A stretch of 64,000 nucleotides of DNA from JAAFIM01 sp964467315 (lineage in GTDB: Bacteria; Bacteroidota; Bacteroidia; Chitinophagales; Saprospiraceae), in NCBI GenBank assembly GCA_964467315.1, contig CAYXSA010000002.1:56997-120996 (forward strand), in the 5' to 3' direction. How positions within the stretch are numbered: position 1 is the stretch's first letter; every line of letters starts with the position of its first letter. Shown piece by piece: positions 1 to 8,139 of the stretch. The position numbers and the translations under genes were made by a program. The notes under the pieces are model-generated. The model was not told the DNA's origin, did no database searches, and saw only the letters and a list, made by a program, of their open reading frames with translations.

Positions 1-1
1 C

Positions 2-571
2 ACCCATGCCCTTTTGGGTGAAAAAACCTTTGCCGCTATACGCAAAGATGATTGGACAAAAACGGAATTTCGTGGTGCTGTGCAAACGCATCTGATGCTG
101 CGTTTGCAGCTGCATCCGCGCCATGCTGTTGGTATTTATCTGTATCCCAACAACAGGCTTCGGCAGGATTTCGGCGGCTTTACGAGCGAGGGCAAATACG
201 AGGCACGGCGCATAGAGATGCGTTATGGGCAGGCACGCGCTGCGTATAATTTTCAACTGCGCGCCGACGAGGGCATCAGCCCGCAATTTTCCAGCTTTTG
301 GATAGGCGGCGAAGTCAGCAGCTCCCGCCTTTGGCGGGTTTGCGAGCACGTAGATGAGCAACTAAATACCAATCTTTCTTATCGCAAGTGGGCGCATACG
401 GCGGGCGTATCGCTGGGCTATCGCCACCGATTTGGGCGGGTAGCTTTTCAGTATGGTCTAAATGCCACGGCTTCTTTGAGCGATGTTTTGCGTTCTACCG
501 AGCTGGGCGCGCCTTCGGGTAAATTGTTGTCGCTTTCGGCTTTTTGTACGCTGGCTTATCGGCTGCAATAG
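2..571 (+). CDS. Partial outer-membrane beta-barrel-like protein (C-terminal part)
   Basis: The frame is open to the left edge of the window, so only the C-terminal ~190 residues are present and the true start lies outside. The sequence alternates short polar/aromatic stretches typical of beta-strands (YLYPNNRL, SSFWIGGEVSSSRLW, TAGVSLGYRHRFG, AFQYGLNATASL) and ends in FCTLAYRLQ, an aromatic-rich terminal strand as in outer-membrane barrels. No family was recognised. Repeat R1 follows the stop at once, then the convergent aspartate kinase gene. A surface or porin-like role is inference from strand pattern only. Confidence 0.5.
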   Translation, partial: THALLGEKTFAAIRKDDWTKTEFRGAVQTHLMLRLQLHPRHAVGIYLYPNNRLRQDFGGFTSEGKYEARRIEMRYGQARAAYNFQLRADEGISPQFSSFWIGGEVSSSRLWRVCEHVDEQLNTNLSYRKWAHTAGVSLGYRHRFGRVAFQYGLNATASLSDVLRSTELGAPSGKLLSLSAFCTLAYRLQ

Positions 572-595
572 CCGCAATAGCGCCTGAACTTCCTT

Positions 596-697
596 GTGTG
601 AGCGGGCGGGCGGGGGCAGCCGCGCAGCGGCTGGTGCGAAGCACCGACAGCCCCCCAAGCACGCGACCCCCTGCCGCGTAGAGGCAGGGGGACACAC
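596..697 (+). repeat. Three-way-junction repeat R1 (subtype II)
   Basis: Divergent copy of the window-wide element. The outer helix is GTGTG (596-600) with CACAC (693-697) instead of GCGTG:CACGC. The second helix pairs GCG with CGC, the blocks being GTGAGCGGGCG and AGCACGCGACC. The first arm is itself branched (AGCCGC/GCGGCT and GGTGC/GCACC inside a GGGGGC/GCCCCC stem). The second arm is CCCCCTGCC/GGCAGGGGG. An A-run follows, as in other forward copies. It lies between two convergent genes. Confidence 0.75.
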
Positions 698-721
698 CCC
701 AAAAAAATGCAAAAATTACCC

Positions 722-2005
722 TTAAACCTCGTCTATGAGCAATTGCGTGTGCTGCCCCCAATGCTCGTAGAGATAGGCGGGCGCGTTGCCGATGAGTTCG
801 CGCGCGAGTGCCTCGCCCGCGTGTCGCAGGGTGAGCAAACGCAGATTGTGCCTGCATTCGGCGCTGTATTGGGTGGCGATGCGCTCCAAAAAATGCGCGA
901 TGCGTGTGGGCTTGTCATCGACGACGAGCGAGAAAGCAAGCGCCGTATTTTGTATCATATTTACTTTTAGGCGGCTCTCGGCGAGCAGGGCGAAAAGCTC
1001 CGAAAAACGCCGTTCATCGATGAAATCGAAGGCGAGCGAGCGCAAACGCAGCAGCGCCTGCCGCTCTTTGACCACAATCACGGGCGGATAAAGCTCCTCT
1101 TTGGGCGTGTCGGCACTGATGAGCGTGCCCGCCGCTTCGGGGCTTAAAAAGGAGCGTACATTTAGGGCGATGCCCTTGTTTTGCAGGGGGCGCAGGGTGT
1201 TGGGGTGTATGACTTTCGCGCCGAAAAAGGTCATTTCTATCGCCTCCGCATAGCTCAAGCGCGGCAAAAGTACCGCCTTTTCGGGGTATAAATTCGGGTC
1301 GGTGCTGAGTATGCCCGCCACGTCTTTCCAGATAACCAGCCTTTCCGCGTCCAAGCAATAGGCGAAAATCGCTGCCGTATAATCGGAGCCCTCTCTGCCC
1401 AGAGTGGTCGTGAAATTTTCGTCCGTACTGCCGATAAAACCTTGGGTTATGGCGATATGCCCAGCAGGGACACGCGCTATTTGTGCCTGTATTTGCGCCT
1501 TCGTTTGCACCCAATCGACCTGCGCATCGCGGAAAGTATTGTCCGTGCGCACGCAGTCGCGCGCATCGAGCCAAAGGGCGGGCAAATGATAGCGCAAAAG
1601 CAGCAAATTTGTTAGAATTTGCGTCGAAAGCAGCTCGCCCAAGCTCACGATTTGGTCGTACACATAATCGTAATCGGGGCGAATTTCCGTTTCCAAAACC
1701 CATTCGGCATCAATAAAAAAATCATTGAGCAGGCTTATCAAATCGCGGGCTTCTTGCTCTATAAATAGTTGATTTACAATGCTTTCATGCTGCTCGCGTA
1801 CTGCTTGCAGACGCTCAAAAGCAAGGCTTGTATCGCCTGCCATATAGGCTTGCACGACGGTTTCGAGCGCATTCGTCGTCTTGCCCAAAGCCGAAACGAC
1901 CAGCACAGGCGCATCGCTCGCATAAGTTTGCACAATGCGCGCAACATTTTCAAAAGAAGCTGCATCTTTGATGGAAGCGCCCCCAAATTTAAAGACAATC
2001 GGCAT
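722..2005 (-). CDS. lysC: Aspartate kinase (monofunctional)
   Basis: Phosphorylates L-aspartate to 4-phospho-L-aspartate, the first step toward lysine, threonine, methionine and diaminopimelate. The 427-aa product starts with the kinase motif VFKFGGAS (canonical KFGGTS with Ala for Thr), has GREGSDYTAA around residue 205 for nucleotide/aspartate binding, and carries two C-terminal ACT-type regulatory segments (about 295-427), so feedback control by an end product is likely. No homoserine dehydrogenase domain is attached. The frame stays open 22 codons further upstream, but ATG 2005 places MPIVFKFGG at the usual distance and lies behind a TATCTTTG box (2028-2035, minus strand). It faces away from the OmpA gene. 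Confidence 0.9.
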   Translation of the reverse strand: MPIVFKFGGASIKDAASFENVARIVQTYASDAPVLVVSALGKTTNALETVVQAYMAGDTSLAFERLQAVREQHESIVNQLFIEQEARDLISLLNDFFIDAEWVLETEIRPDYDYVYDQIVSLGELLSTQILTNLLLLRYHLPALWLDARDCVRTDNTFRDAQVDWVQTKAQIQAQIARVPAGHIAITQGFIGSTDENFTTTLGREGSDYTAAIFAYCLDAERLVIWKDVAGILSTDPNLYPEKAVLLPRLSYAEAIEMTFFGAKVIHPNTLRPLQNKGIALNVRSFLSPEAAGTLISADTPKEELYPPVIVVKERQALLRLRSLAFDFIDERRFSELFALLAESRLKVNMIQNTALAFSLVVDDKPTRIAHFLERIATQYSAECRHNLRLLTLRHAGEALARELIGNAPAYLYEHWGQHTQLLIDEV

Positions 2006-2027
2006 AGTTTGGCGTTTTTTTGCGCCG

Positions 2028-2035
2028 CAAAGATA
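2028..2035 (-). promoter_or_regulatory. Bacteroidota -7 box for aspartate kinase
   Basis: Minus-strand TATCTTTG fits the TAnnTTTG -7 consensus 23 bp before ATG 2005. A TTG triplet lies 22 bp further upstream (2058-2060), near the usual -33 spacing. Confidence 0.5.
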
Positions 2036-2078
2036 AAACCTTTCCCCACCCGCGCCCCAAAATTTTAGCATTTTGTTG

Positions 2079-2086
2079 TATCTTTG
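2079..2086 (+). promoter_or_regulatory. Bacteroidota -7 box for OmpA-family gene
   Basis: TATCTTTG, a TAnnTTTG match 73 bp before ATG 2159; no clear -33 TTG. With the minus-strand box at 2028-2035 it makes a compact divergent promoter region. Confidence 0.4.
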
Positions 2087-2158
2087 CGGCGCGAAAATTG
2101 CAGATAGCGTCTAATTTTACCCAGTCCAATCGCCCCCAATACGAATTTCATACAAGCC

Positions 2159-3385
2159 ATGCAAAAACAAGTTTGGTCTATTTCTTTGTTCCTGTTTTTG
2201 CCGCTGCTTGCCCTCGCACAGCGTCCACTACCACATTCGAGCGACAAAAATAAAGATAGCAAATCCGCCGCCGAGCAAGATATTATCTATCTGGAAAATC
2301 CCTCCTTTGAGGATATTCCCCGCGCGGCTCTGCCCCCTTCGGGCTGGCTCGACTGTGGCCCCCTCTCCGAAACGCCGCCCGATGTGCAACCATACGGCGG
2401 TTTTCGCTGCACCCGCGTACCCCAAAACGGCAATACTTATTTGGGGCTGGTTACCCGCGACAATAATACATGGGAATCCGTCGGGCAGCGCCTTAGCAAA
2501 CCCATGCGCCAAAATCAGTGCTACGACTTCAATTTTTATGCGACCCGCTCGCCGATTTACGAAAGCGCAACCAAAAAAGACCCCATGCGCAGCGTTAACT
2601 TCGATAAAGGCGTAACCATACGCATCTGGGGCGGCAATAACATGGGCGAGCGCGCCGAAATGCTGGCGCAAACCGATGTTATAGAATCCACAGAATGGAA
2701 AAATTTTAAGGTAAAATTAAAGCCCACAAAAGGCAATTTTTCTTACATCTGCGTAGAAGCCTACTATAAAACGCCTACGCTTTTTCCCTACAACGGCAAT
2801 GTGCTCGTCGATAATCTTTCGCCCATCTCCGCTTGCGATGTGCCTGACAACCCTTTAGCACAGGTCGACCCCAAAAAAGAAGAGCCCAAGAAAAATCCCG
2901 TCAACGTTTCCCCAAAAACAACGACGACCACGCCCAGCACCAAAGTCGATACCCCCAAAGTCGATACCGCCAAAATCGCCAAAGTCGAGGACAAAAAAAC
3001 AGATTTTACGCCCGAACTGCGCACCCAAGACCTCAAAATCGGCGATATTTTCCGCCTCTCCAATCTATATTTTTCTGCCGACTCGACCAATATCAACCGT
3101 ATGTCGGAGCGCACGCTCAACGAGCTGTATAATTTTTTGAAGAAAAACCCCAATGTCAATATCGAAATCGGCGGACATACCAACGGCATACCCGACCACG
3201 CGTATTGCGACCGTTTGTCTACCGAACGCGCCCGCAATGTCGCCAATTACCTGCTCGAAAAAGGCATTCCCGCCCAACAAATACAGTTCAAAGGCTACGG
3301 CAAACGCCAACCCATCGACAACGATAGCAGCCCCATCGGCAGAGAGCGCAATCAGCGCGTAGAGGTCAAAATTCTAAGTAAGTAG
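2159..3385 (+). CDS. Secreted OmpA-family peptidoglycan-binding protein
   Basis: 408 aa. Residues 1-20 are a signal peptide (WSISLFLFLPLLALAQ). Residues ~45-235 begin ENPSFEDIPRAALPPSGW, a start common in Bacteroidota carbohydrate-binding-like beta-sandwich modules. A Pro/Lys/Thr linker (about 235-290) joins it to an OmpA C-terminal domain (about 300-408) with NVNIEIGGHTNG and LSTERARNVANYL, which binds diaminopimelate in peptidoglycan. It probably anchors a periplasmic or outer-membrane module to the cell wall. ATG 2159 is followed directly by the signal peptide. The gene stands alone, with a promoter-like box upstream. Confidence 0.85.
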   Translation: MQKQVWSISLFLFLPLLALAQRPLPHSSDKNKDSKSAAEQDIIYLENPSFEDIPRAALPPSGWLDCGPLSETPPDVQPYGGFRCTRVPQNGNTYLGLVTRDNNTWESVGQRLSKPMRQNQCYDFNFYATRSPIYESATKKDPMRSVNFDKGVTIRIWGGNNMGERAEMLAQTDVIESTEWKNFKVKLKPTKGNFSYICVEAYYKTPTLFPYNGNVLVDNLSPISACDVPDNPLAQVDPKKEEPKKNPVNVSPKTTTTTPSTKVDTPKVDTAKIAKVEDKKTDFTPELRTQDLKIGDIFRLSNLYFSADSTNINRMSERTLNELYNFLKKNPNVNIEIGGHTNGIPDHAYCDRLSTERARNVANYLLEKGIPAQQIQFKGYGKRQPIDNDSSPIGRERNQRVEVKILSK

Positions 3386-3467
3386 GGACTGACGGCACAA
3401 TAGCCCCAAAGGGGCTTACTTTTCGTAGCCGAGCGAAGTGTTGCCTACGATACGGCGGCAGACCCAT

Positions 3468-3512
3468 AAAAAAACGCAGAACTCCTTGATATTCAAGAGG
3501 TTCTGCGTTTTC
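3468..3512 (-). terminator. Intrinsic terminator downstream of rpsO
   Basis: AAAACGCAGAAC pairs with GTTCTGCGTTTT around a TTGA/TCAA-extended stem. On the minus strand the hairpin runs into a seven-T tract, ~20 bp after the rpsO stop. The plus-strand flank is weaker, so rpsO is the main client. Confidence 0.75.
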
Positions 3513-3531
3513 ATTTTTGCAAAAAAACGGA

Positions 3532-3816
3532 CTATTTGATAACGTCGCGGATACCGAGTTGAGCGATAAGGGCGCGATATTTCAATACGTCTTTTTTGGC
3601 GATATAGCTCAAAAGCGCTTTGCGTTTGCCTACCAAGCGGATAAGCGAGCGGCGCGTAGCATGGTCTTTTTTGAAGGTTTTCAAGTGCTCTGAAAGGTTG
3701 GCGATACGGAAGGTAAATAGCGCAACTTGTCCTTCAGAAGAACCCGTATTGGCAGCAGAGCCGCCGTATTGGGCGAAAATTTCGTCTTGTTTTTCTTTCG
3801 AAAGATACTGTGACAT
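3532..3816 (-). CDS. rpsO: 30S ribosomal protein S15
   Basis: Binds 16S rRNA early in assembly of the small-subunit platform. The 94-aa product has the family core GSSEGQVALFTFRIANLSEH, then HATRRSLIRLVGKRKALLSY and the C-terminal LGIR, at the length normal for S15. The frame extends 21 codons upstream, but ATG 3816 gives MSQYLSKEKQDEI, the usual beginning. It stands as a single gene with its own terminator at 3468-3512, transcribed divergently from the membrane-protein gene at 4177. Confidence 0.97.
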   Translation of the reverse strand: MSQYLSKEKQDEIFAQYGGSAANTGSSEGQVALFTFRIANLSEHLKTFKKDHATRRSLIRLVGKRKALLSYIAKKDVLKYRALIAQLGIRDVIK

Positions 3817-3962
3817 GGTGGAAGTTTGGTGCTGGTAAAACAGCGTTGATAATGAAAAAAAGGGCGCACTGTGCATCATGGCAAGGCATCATTTTTCAGC
3901 GCGAGCACAAAAGTACGCCGCCAAAATCGACTATGCAAGCAAATCGGATTATTTTTTTCGAC

Positions 3963-3994
3963 TTTGCGCATTCGCGCGGATATTTGTATATTTG
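3963..3994 (+). promoter_or_regulatory. Promoter TTTG-N20-TATATTTG
   Basis: TTTG at 3963-3966, 20 bp spacer and TATATTTG at 3987-3994 match the Bacteroidota -33/-7 arrangement. Transcription from here would include repeat R2 in the leader of the gene at 4177. Confidence 0.6.
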
Positions 3995-4047
3995 CCCGCC
4001 GCGAGCCGCAAACAGCCTGCGTTCCCCCTGTTTTTTGTTTTTTTTTG

Positions 4048-4139
4048 GCGAGTCGGCGCGCAAAGGCGCGCCGTCGGGCTATTCGCTCCATCACCTTCAG
4101 CGCTGCGCGCTTCGGTGGTTCCGCTGCTATCCCTCTCGC
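4048..4139 (-). repeat. Three-way-junction repeat R2 (P1 variant)
   Basis: Reverse-oriented copy. The outer helix is GCGAG:CTCGC in place of GCGTG:CACGC, a compensatory double change. The GC-rich arm is CGGCGCGC/GCGCGCCG and the inner block ATAGCCCGA is intact. It lies in the leader of the gene at 4177 and extends that reading frame artificially upstream. Confidence 0.85.
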
Positions 4140-4176
4140 AAACGCAACTCCCAACAGCCTGCAAAAATCCCCAACG

Positions 4177-5358
4177 ATGTCCATATTCCAACGCCCCGCC
4201 GACGACCTCCAAGAGCACGCACTAAAAGAGTGCGAAACCATGCTCAATTACGCACTCGCCAACGGTAAAAAAATACCGCCCGCCGTGCTAAGCAAAATAA
4301 AATCGCTGCAAAAACGCCGCGAAGAAGACAAAAAAAATAACACCAAAAGCAACGTCATCGACGATGTAGGCGAGGTGCATGGTATGCTTGCCGCTACCAT
4401 CGCGCCCGCTTCGCCCTCTACCGTCATGCTGCTGGAAGATACCCGCAAAAGCCCTTGGGCTTTCTTGGGACCTGTACCGCTGGTGCGTCGTATGATGTTC
4501 GTTACGCTTATTTGTCTTGCGGGCTTCTTGGGACTATTCATCTCGCCTGATGTCGATTCCATCAGCATCAATGGCAATATACTCTCTTACGAGCCTCTGC
4601 CTTTCATACTCAACGAGCTGTTTTTGGTATCGGCTGCAGCGCTGGGGGCCTCGTTTTATGCGCTCTTTGAGGCGTATAAGTATATTTCTTCTGCCTCTTA
4701 CGACCCCAAATACGATTCTATCTATTGGATTCGCTTTGTGCTTGGGGTAGTATCGGGTATCATACTCGCTCAGTTCATTTTCGTCGGCGACATACCTAAA
4801 GACACCACCAATTACGGCGGTATGGATATTATCACCTATAAGCCTCTACTTGCTTTTTTAGGTGGGTTCTCTGCTCGCGTCGTGCATAAAATCCTCAATA
4901 GCCTCGTCGATAGCGTCGAAACCTTTATTTCTGGCTCCGCCCGCGATGCGGTGCGCGCCCGCGAAGAAGCAGCCAAAACCGAAATACAGGAACGCATCAA
5001 CGGCATACAGAACGAAAACAACCGCAAAGAAGCCGCCAATCGGCTCGCCGCAGTTATCCAACTGATGCAGCTACAAGAAAAAATAGGGCAAGGCGTACCC
5101 AACGAAAGCATACAAAATGAGCTGAAAATGATTATCAATCAGACCATTCAGCCTGTGAACGGAAAGCCTTTCTATACGGATATACCCCATGTAGACCCCA
5201 ATTTCAACCCGCATAGTACGACCACCACCACCACCACCACTAATACGAACACGAGCACCAACCCCAACGATATACAAATTCCCGACCCCACAAGCTTCGA
5301 TATACCTGAGGAGTTTTTAGGCGATTTGGAGCGCAACCCAGACCAGCCCCTAAAATAG
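4177..5358 (+). CDS. Multi-pass membrane protein with coiled-coil and Thr-rich tail
   Basis: 393 aa, no family recognised. The first ~100 residues are charged and helical (EHALKECETMLNYALANGKKIPPAVLSKIKS). Hydrophobic segments follow at about 111-130 (MMFVTLICLAGFLGLF), 148-168 (FILNELFLVSAAALGASFYA), 188-208 and 225-240. Then comes an amphipathic coiled-coil (about 255-320, RDAVRAREEAAKTEIQERI), and a low-complexity Thr/Asn stretch near 350. The frame is open ~300 bp further upstream, but that part is only translated repeat R2; ATG 4177 begins the plausible protein. DUF4293 gene 5415 follows 56 bp downstream. Function unknown. Confidence 0.8.
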   Translation: MSIFQRPADDLQEHALKECETMLNYALANGKKIPPAVLSKIKSLQKRREEDKKNNTKSNVIDDVGEVHGMLAATIAPASPSTVMLLEDTRKSPWAFLGPVPLVRRMMFVTLICLAGFLGLFISPDVDSISINGNILSYEPLPFILNELFLVSAAALGASFYALFEAYKYISSASYDPKYDSIYWIRFVLGVVSGIILAQFIFVGDIPKDTTNYGGMDIITYKPLLAFLGGFSARVVHKILNSLVDSVETFISGSARDAVRAREEAAKTEIQERINGIQNENNRKEAANRLAAVIQLMQLQEKIGQGVPNESIQNELKMIINQTIQPVNGKPFYTDIPHVDPNFNPHSTTTTTTTTNTNTSTNPNDIQIPDPTSFDIPEEFLGDLERNPDQPLK

Positions 5359-5414
5359 ATATCGCCTACAGCAGAGGGGGGGGATTTCTTCGTAGTTATT
5401 TTTTTCATTCATTC

Positions 5415-5846
5415 ATGCGACCACAGACTATATTTTTGCTGCTTGCCGCCGCTTCGATGGGGCTTAGTTTTTTGTTTCCCTTTGGCTATGCTGCGGGTAC
5501 AGAAGGCATTTTTGCCGATGGCGAGCTAACACATACCGATAATATCGCGCTGCTGATATTGAGTATTATTGCGATATTGGAGCCAATTAGCAGCTTGTTT
5601 TTTCAGAGTATCAAGTACGATGCAAAAAAGTATCGTATGCAGCGGCTTTTTGCGCAAATTGGTATGTTGAGCGCTTTTGTGGTGCTGGGCTTGGCGGCTT
5701 ATTTTTTGTTTGCCAGCGGAGTGGCTACGCCTGCGGTAGGGGTTTCGCTTTTTTTGCCGCCAGTGGCAGTGGTTTTGGCGTTTTTTGCTATCCGCCAAAT
5801 CAATCAGGACGAAACAGTCATACGCTCCTCCAACCGCATTCGATAA
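5415..5846 (+). CDS. DUF4293 family membrane protein
   Basis: 143 aa with four predicted transmembrane helices (about 5-25, 45-66, 84-103, 109-129). The opening RPQTIFLLLAAASMGLSFLF and the ending DETVIRSSNRIR fit the DUF4293 family of Bacteroidota, which usually begins with an IQRIQTxxLLLA-like first helix and ends with an acidic segment and RLR/RIR. The biochemical role of the family is unknown. It is probably cotranscribed with the membrane protein 56 bp upstream. A cluster of GC-rich inverted repeats follows the stop. Confidence 0.75.
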   Translation: MRPQTIFLLLAAASMGLSFLFPFGYAAGTEGIFADGELTHTDNIALLILSIIAILEPISSLFFQSIKYDAKKYRMQRLFAQIGMLSAFVVLGLAAYFLFASGVATPAVGVSLFLPPVAVVLAFFAIRQINQDETVIRSSNRIR

Positions 5847-5877
5847 ATCGGAACGCATAAACAGCGAGCAGGGCTTA

Positions 5878-6017
5878 TAGCGTTGGGGGCGCTGCCCCAA
5901 CGCTACTTGTTTGGGAAGCGGAGCGGGGACGCTGCCCCGCCCCGCTTCTTTTGCAGGGTTTTTTGTCTTCTGGGACTTACGGCGCTGTACTTGGGTGGGG
6001 GCAGCGCCCCCAACGCT
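5878..6017. repeat. Long inverted repeat with internal hairpins
   Basis: AGCGTTGGGGGCGCTGCCCC at 5879-5898 is the exact reverse complement of 5998-6017. Between the arms lie a GCGTTGGGG/CCCCAACGC hairpin (5880-5903) and an AAGCGGAGCGGGG/CCCCGCTT region. It is unrelated in sequence to the R family. It sits between the DUF4293 gene and the broken transposase. Confidence 0.6.
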
Positions 6018-6063
6018 GCGCCACAAAGTTTAATTTTTAAACCTTAAAAAAAATACTTTCCTT

Positions 6064-6485
6064 ATGAGCAAAATTTATAATGCAACTTAGCTGCATTTGG
6101 TGTGGTCTACAAAAAATCGTGCAAAATTTTTAGACAAAAATTGGCGTTTTTTACTATTTAAGCAAATGGAAAACAAGGCATTTTTAGAAGGTTTTCCGAT
6201 AGACAGCATCAATGGGATAGAAGACCATTTGCACATACTACTGCAACTGCCTACAACTCAAACGATTGCAAAAATTGTAAAAATATTGAAGGTTGATAGC
6301 TATTTTTGGTTGCGCGAACAAAGTTTTTTCCTGATGAATTTAGCTGGCAAGATGGCTATTTTGTATCTTCTGTAAGCGGAAAGTTTGTTGAAAATGTTCG
6401 CACTTATGTTGCTAATCAAGAAACATATCACCAAGCAAAAAGCCTGAAAGCAGAAATGAATTTATTGAGAGCCACGAAAAACTAA
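6064..6485 (+). pseudogene. Broken IS200/IS605-type (TnpA-like) transposase
   Basis: Decoding from ATG 6064 gives MSKIYNAT, an in-frame TAG at 6088, then HLVWSTKNRAKFLDKNW, SINGIEDHLHILLQL and TQTIAKIVKILKVDSYFWL. After a shift near 6330 the next frame continues with DEFSWQDGYFVSSVSGKF, VENVRTYVANQETYHQ and a TAA at 6483. These are the HUH motif (HLH) and the catalytic-Tyr region (TYVANQ) of the ~150-aa Y1 transposases of IS200/IS605 elements, which move single-stranded DNA with hairpin ends. One stop and one frameshift make it inactive. It lies 35 bp before repeat R3. Confidence 0.8.
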
Positions 6486-6519
6486 CTACATTGTTAATTA
6501 AATGCTTTAATGTTTTATT

Positions 6520-6622
6520 GCGTGAGGGATAGCAGTGGAAGCGCCCACAAGTGCGTAAGCACGCCGTGGTAGCGCTGGAACGGATAGCCCGACCGCCCGA
6601 CCTTTAAGGAGGGCGGGCACGC
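6520..6622 (+). repeat. Three-way-junction repeat R3
   Basis: Forward copy with all three blocks intact. The first arm contains the nested module GTGCGTAAGCACGCCGTG; the second arm is CCGCCC...GGGCGG. It lies between the transposase relic and the gene at 6705. Confidence 0.9.
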
Positions 6623-6704
6623 CCAACGGCGAAGCCTTCCGCGAAGCGAAATTGCAAATACTTAATTGATATTGTCCTAATCCTCCCCCCAAAACAAAAA
6701 AAGC

Positions 6705-7463
6705 ATGAACAGCCCCCGTCTCCTCAAAGCGAGCATCGAAGCCTACACGGTCAATAAAAAATACGATGCCGATGACCGCGCCTACAACGAGCACGTTTTG
6801 CAAATCGAGGGGCGCGATTATCGAGCGAAAACGCCGACGAATCTGCGGCTAAAATCTCGGGTTGGCATCGTGGCGAGCGTGGACGAAAGCGGCAATATCT
6901 TGGGCGCGATTTTGCCGAGTCTGGGCATCGAATGGGGGCTGGGGCTAAAAGTACTGCGCACGCTTGTCAGCCGAACGGATAGGTTTGATTATGTGCGCGG
7001 CAGGGTGCTGCGGCGCGAGCGGCAGTCGGATACGGCAAGCGGCGATTGGTCGTATACGGTGAAAATGGAGCGCGACGACTTCTATCTGCCGCGACAGTAT
7101 GCAGATGCGATACGCGAGGACGACGATATCGTCGTAGCCTTTCAGAATGGGCAGTATATTTACATTTACAACGAAACGCGCAAGCTGGAGCTGGGGCGGG
7201 TGCTGCCCTTTTTTTGGCTGCTTTTGGTCTTGGGCGCGGGTGCTGGCGCGTACTTGGCGTATATGTGGCAGATGGGGCAGATAGAGCCGATAGTTTTTTA
7301 CGCTTCGCTGGGTTTTGTGGCGTTTTGCGTGCTATTTTTTGGCGGTATAAATTACCTTGGCTATCGGACTTTTGGCATAGCGCGCGAAGGGGCGCAAAAA
7401 ATGCGCGAAATAGGCGCTGCTACTGAATTTGCGACAGATTCCAAAGCGCAAATAAAGCCATAA
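6705..7463 (+). CDS. Hypothetical protein with C-terminal double transmembrane hairpin
   Basis: 252 aa, not recognised. Residues 1-160 are soluble and mixed alpha/beta, with charged stretches (VRGRVLRRERQSD, MERDDFYLPRQYADAIRED). Two membrane helices follow at about 166-186 (VLPFFWLLLVLGAGAGAYLAY) and 196-218. No signal peptide is evident, so the large domain is probably cytoplasmic. The last 44 bp overlap the 3' end of the convergent gene at 7420, so the two transcripts are antisense there. R3 lies directly upstream. Confidence 0.7.
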   Translation: MNSPRLLKASIEAYTVNKKYDADDRAYNEHVLQIEGRDYRAKTPTNLRLKSRVGIVASVDESGNILGAILPSLGIEWGLGLKVLRTLVSRTDRFDYVRGRVLRRERQSDTASGDWSYTVKMERDDFYLPRQYADAIREDDDIVVAFQNGQYIYIYNETRKLELGRVLPFFWLLLVLGAGAGAYLAYMWQMGQIEPIVFYASLGFVAFCVLFFGGINYLGYRTFGIAREGAQKMREIGAATEFATDSKAQIKP

Positions 7464-8076
7464 CAAACAGGGCTATATAGAAGATAATTTTACCCTGCTG
7501 GCGTACCTCCTCGCTGTAGGCAAAAACGCGTTCGCCGTTGGGCAGTTGGCGGCTGTTGTTTTGGAGATGCCAGCCCACGAATAGCGCCAAAAGCCCCCCT
7601 AAAATCGCCAATACATAGCCCAAAATGAGCAAGCCTGTAGGGCGAGGTTCTTTTTTTCGCAAATCGGCAAGTCTTTCACTGCGCCATGCTTGGATTTTGG
7701 CTTTGTCGACCTCTTCGCCGCGCTCGCGCAGCAGCTTTTGGGCTAACCAAGCATCGAATTTGCTCCATTTATCTTCTTCGCGCAAAATCTGCATAAGTTG
7801 CTGATTATCACAGCCAAAGAGCGGATAAGTTTTGGGCAATCGGGCGAAGTTTTCTTCAGACCATGCTTGTTGGAGGCTGTCGGCGCGCTCAAAATCGTCT
7901 GCATCGATGCAGACCATGTATTCGGGCGCATTATTGGCAAAGGTAGGGTCGAAAACGAGGGGGGCGCTGCTCTCGACGAGGGCAAAAATGCCCGCTTTTT
8001 CTAAGGCTTCGGCGAGTTCGTCCGCCTGCTCGCGCTGAACAAAATGTTCGTATGGGATTAAATCGGGATTTTTCAT
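7420..8076 (-). CDS. Membrane protein with DUF2007-like N-terminal domain
   Basis: 218 aa. Residues 10-75 (REQADELAEALEKAGIFALV ... EYMVCIDADDFERADSLQQ) follow the pattern of the small ferredoxin-like DUF2007 domain, a putative signalling domain in which a helix moves between element addresses and a DADDxxxA segment closes the fold. Two hydrophobic helices lie at about 148-168 (LLILGYVLAILGGLLALFVG) and 194-213. The middle part is charged and helical. Assignment to DUF2007 is by pattern only. It overlaps the 3' end of the gene at 6705 and is divergent from the gene at 8140. Confidence 0.7.
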   Translation of the reverse strand: MKNPDLIPYEHFVQREQADELAEALEKAGIFALVESSAPLVFDPTFANNAPEYMVCIDADDFERADSLQQAWSEENFARLPKTYPLFGCDNQQLMQILREEDKWSKFDAWLAQKLLRERGEEVDKAKIQAWRSERLADLRKKEPRPTGLLILGYVLAILGGLLALFVGWHLQNNSRQLPNGERVFAYSEEVRQQGKIIFYIALFVMALFALWNLSQIQ

Positions 8077-8139
8077 ATATTGCTGGTCTATGGCTTTTCA
8101 ATAAGCTTCAAAATTAGAAAAAATTAGATAAATCTGCCA

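Noticed and set aside
2..60. TTG at 14 as the start of the first gene
   Set aside because: The frame is open to the window edge; TTG 14 is just the first possible start inside the window.
3386..3460. AGCCCC/GGGGCT hairpin region downstream of the OmpA gene as terminator
   Set aside because: No T-run follows the short stem, so termination cannot be claimed.
4135..4139. CTCTCGC in R2 as random decay of the repeat
   Set aside because: The opposite strand of the helix changes in step (GCGAG:CTCGC), so it is better read as covariation.
3871..4176. N-terminal extension of the membrane protein at 4177
   Set aside because: It only translates repeat R2 and its flank, with no protein-like composition; ATG 4177 is better supported.
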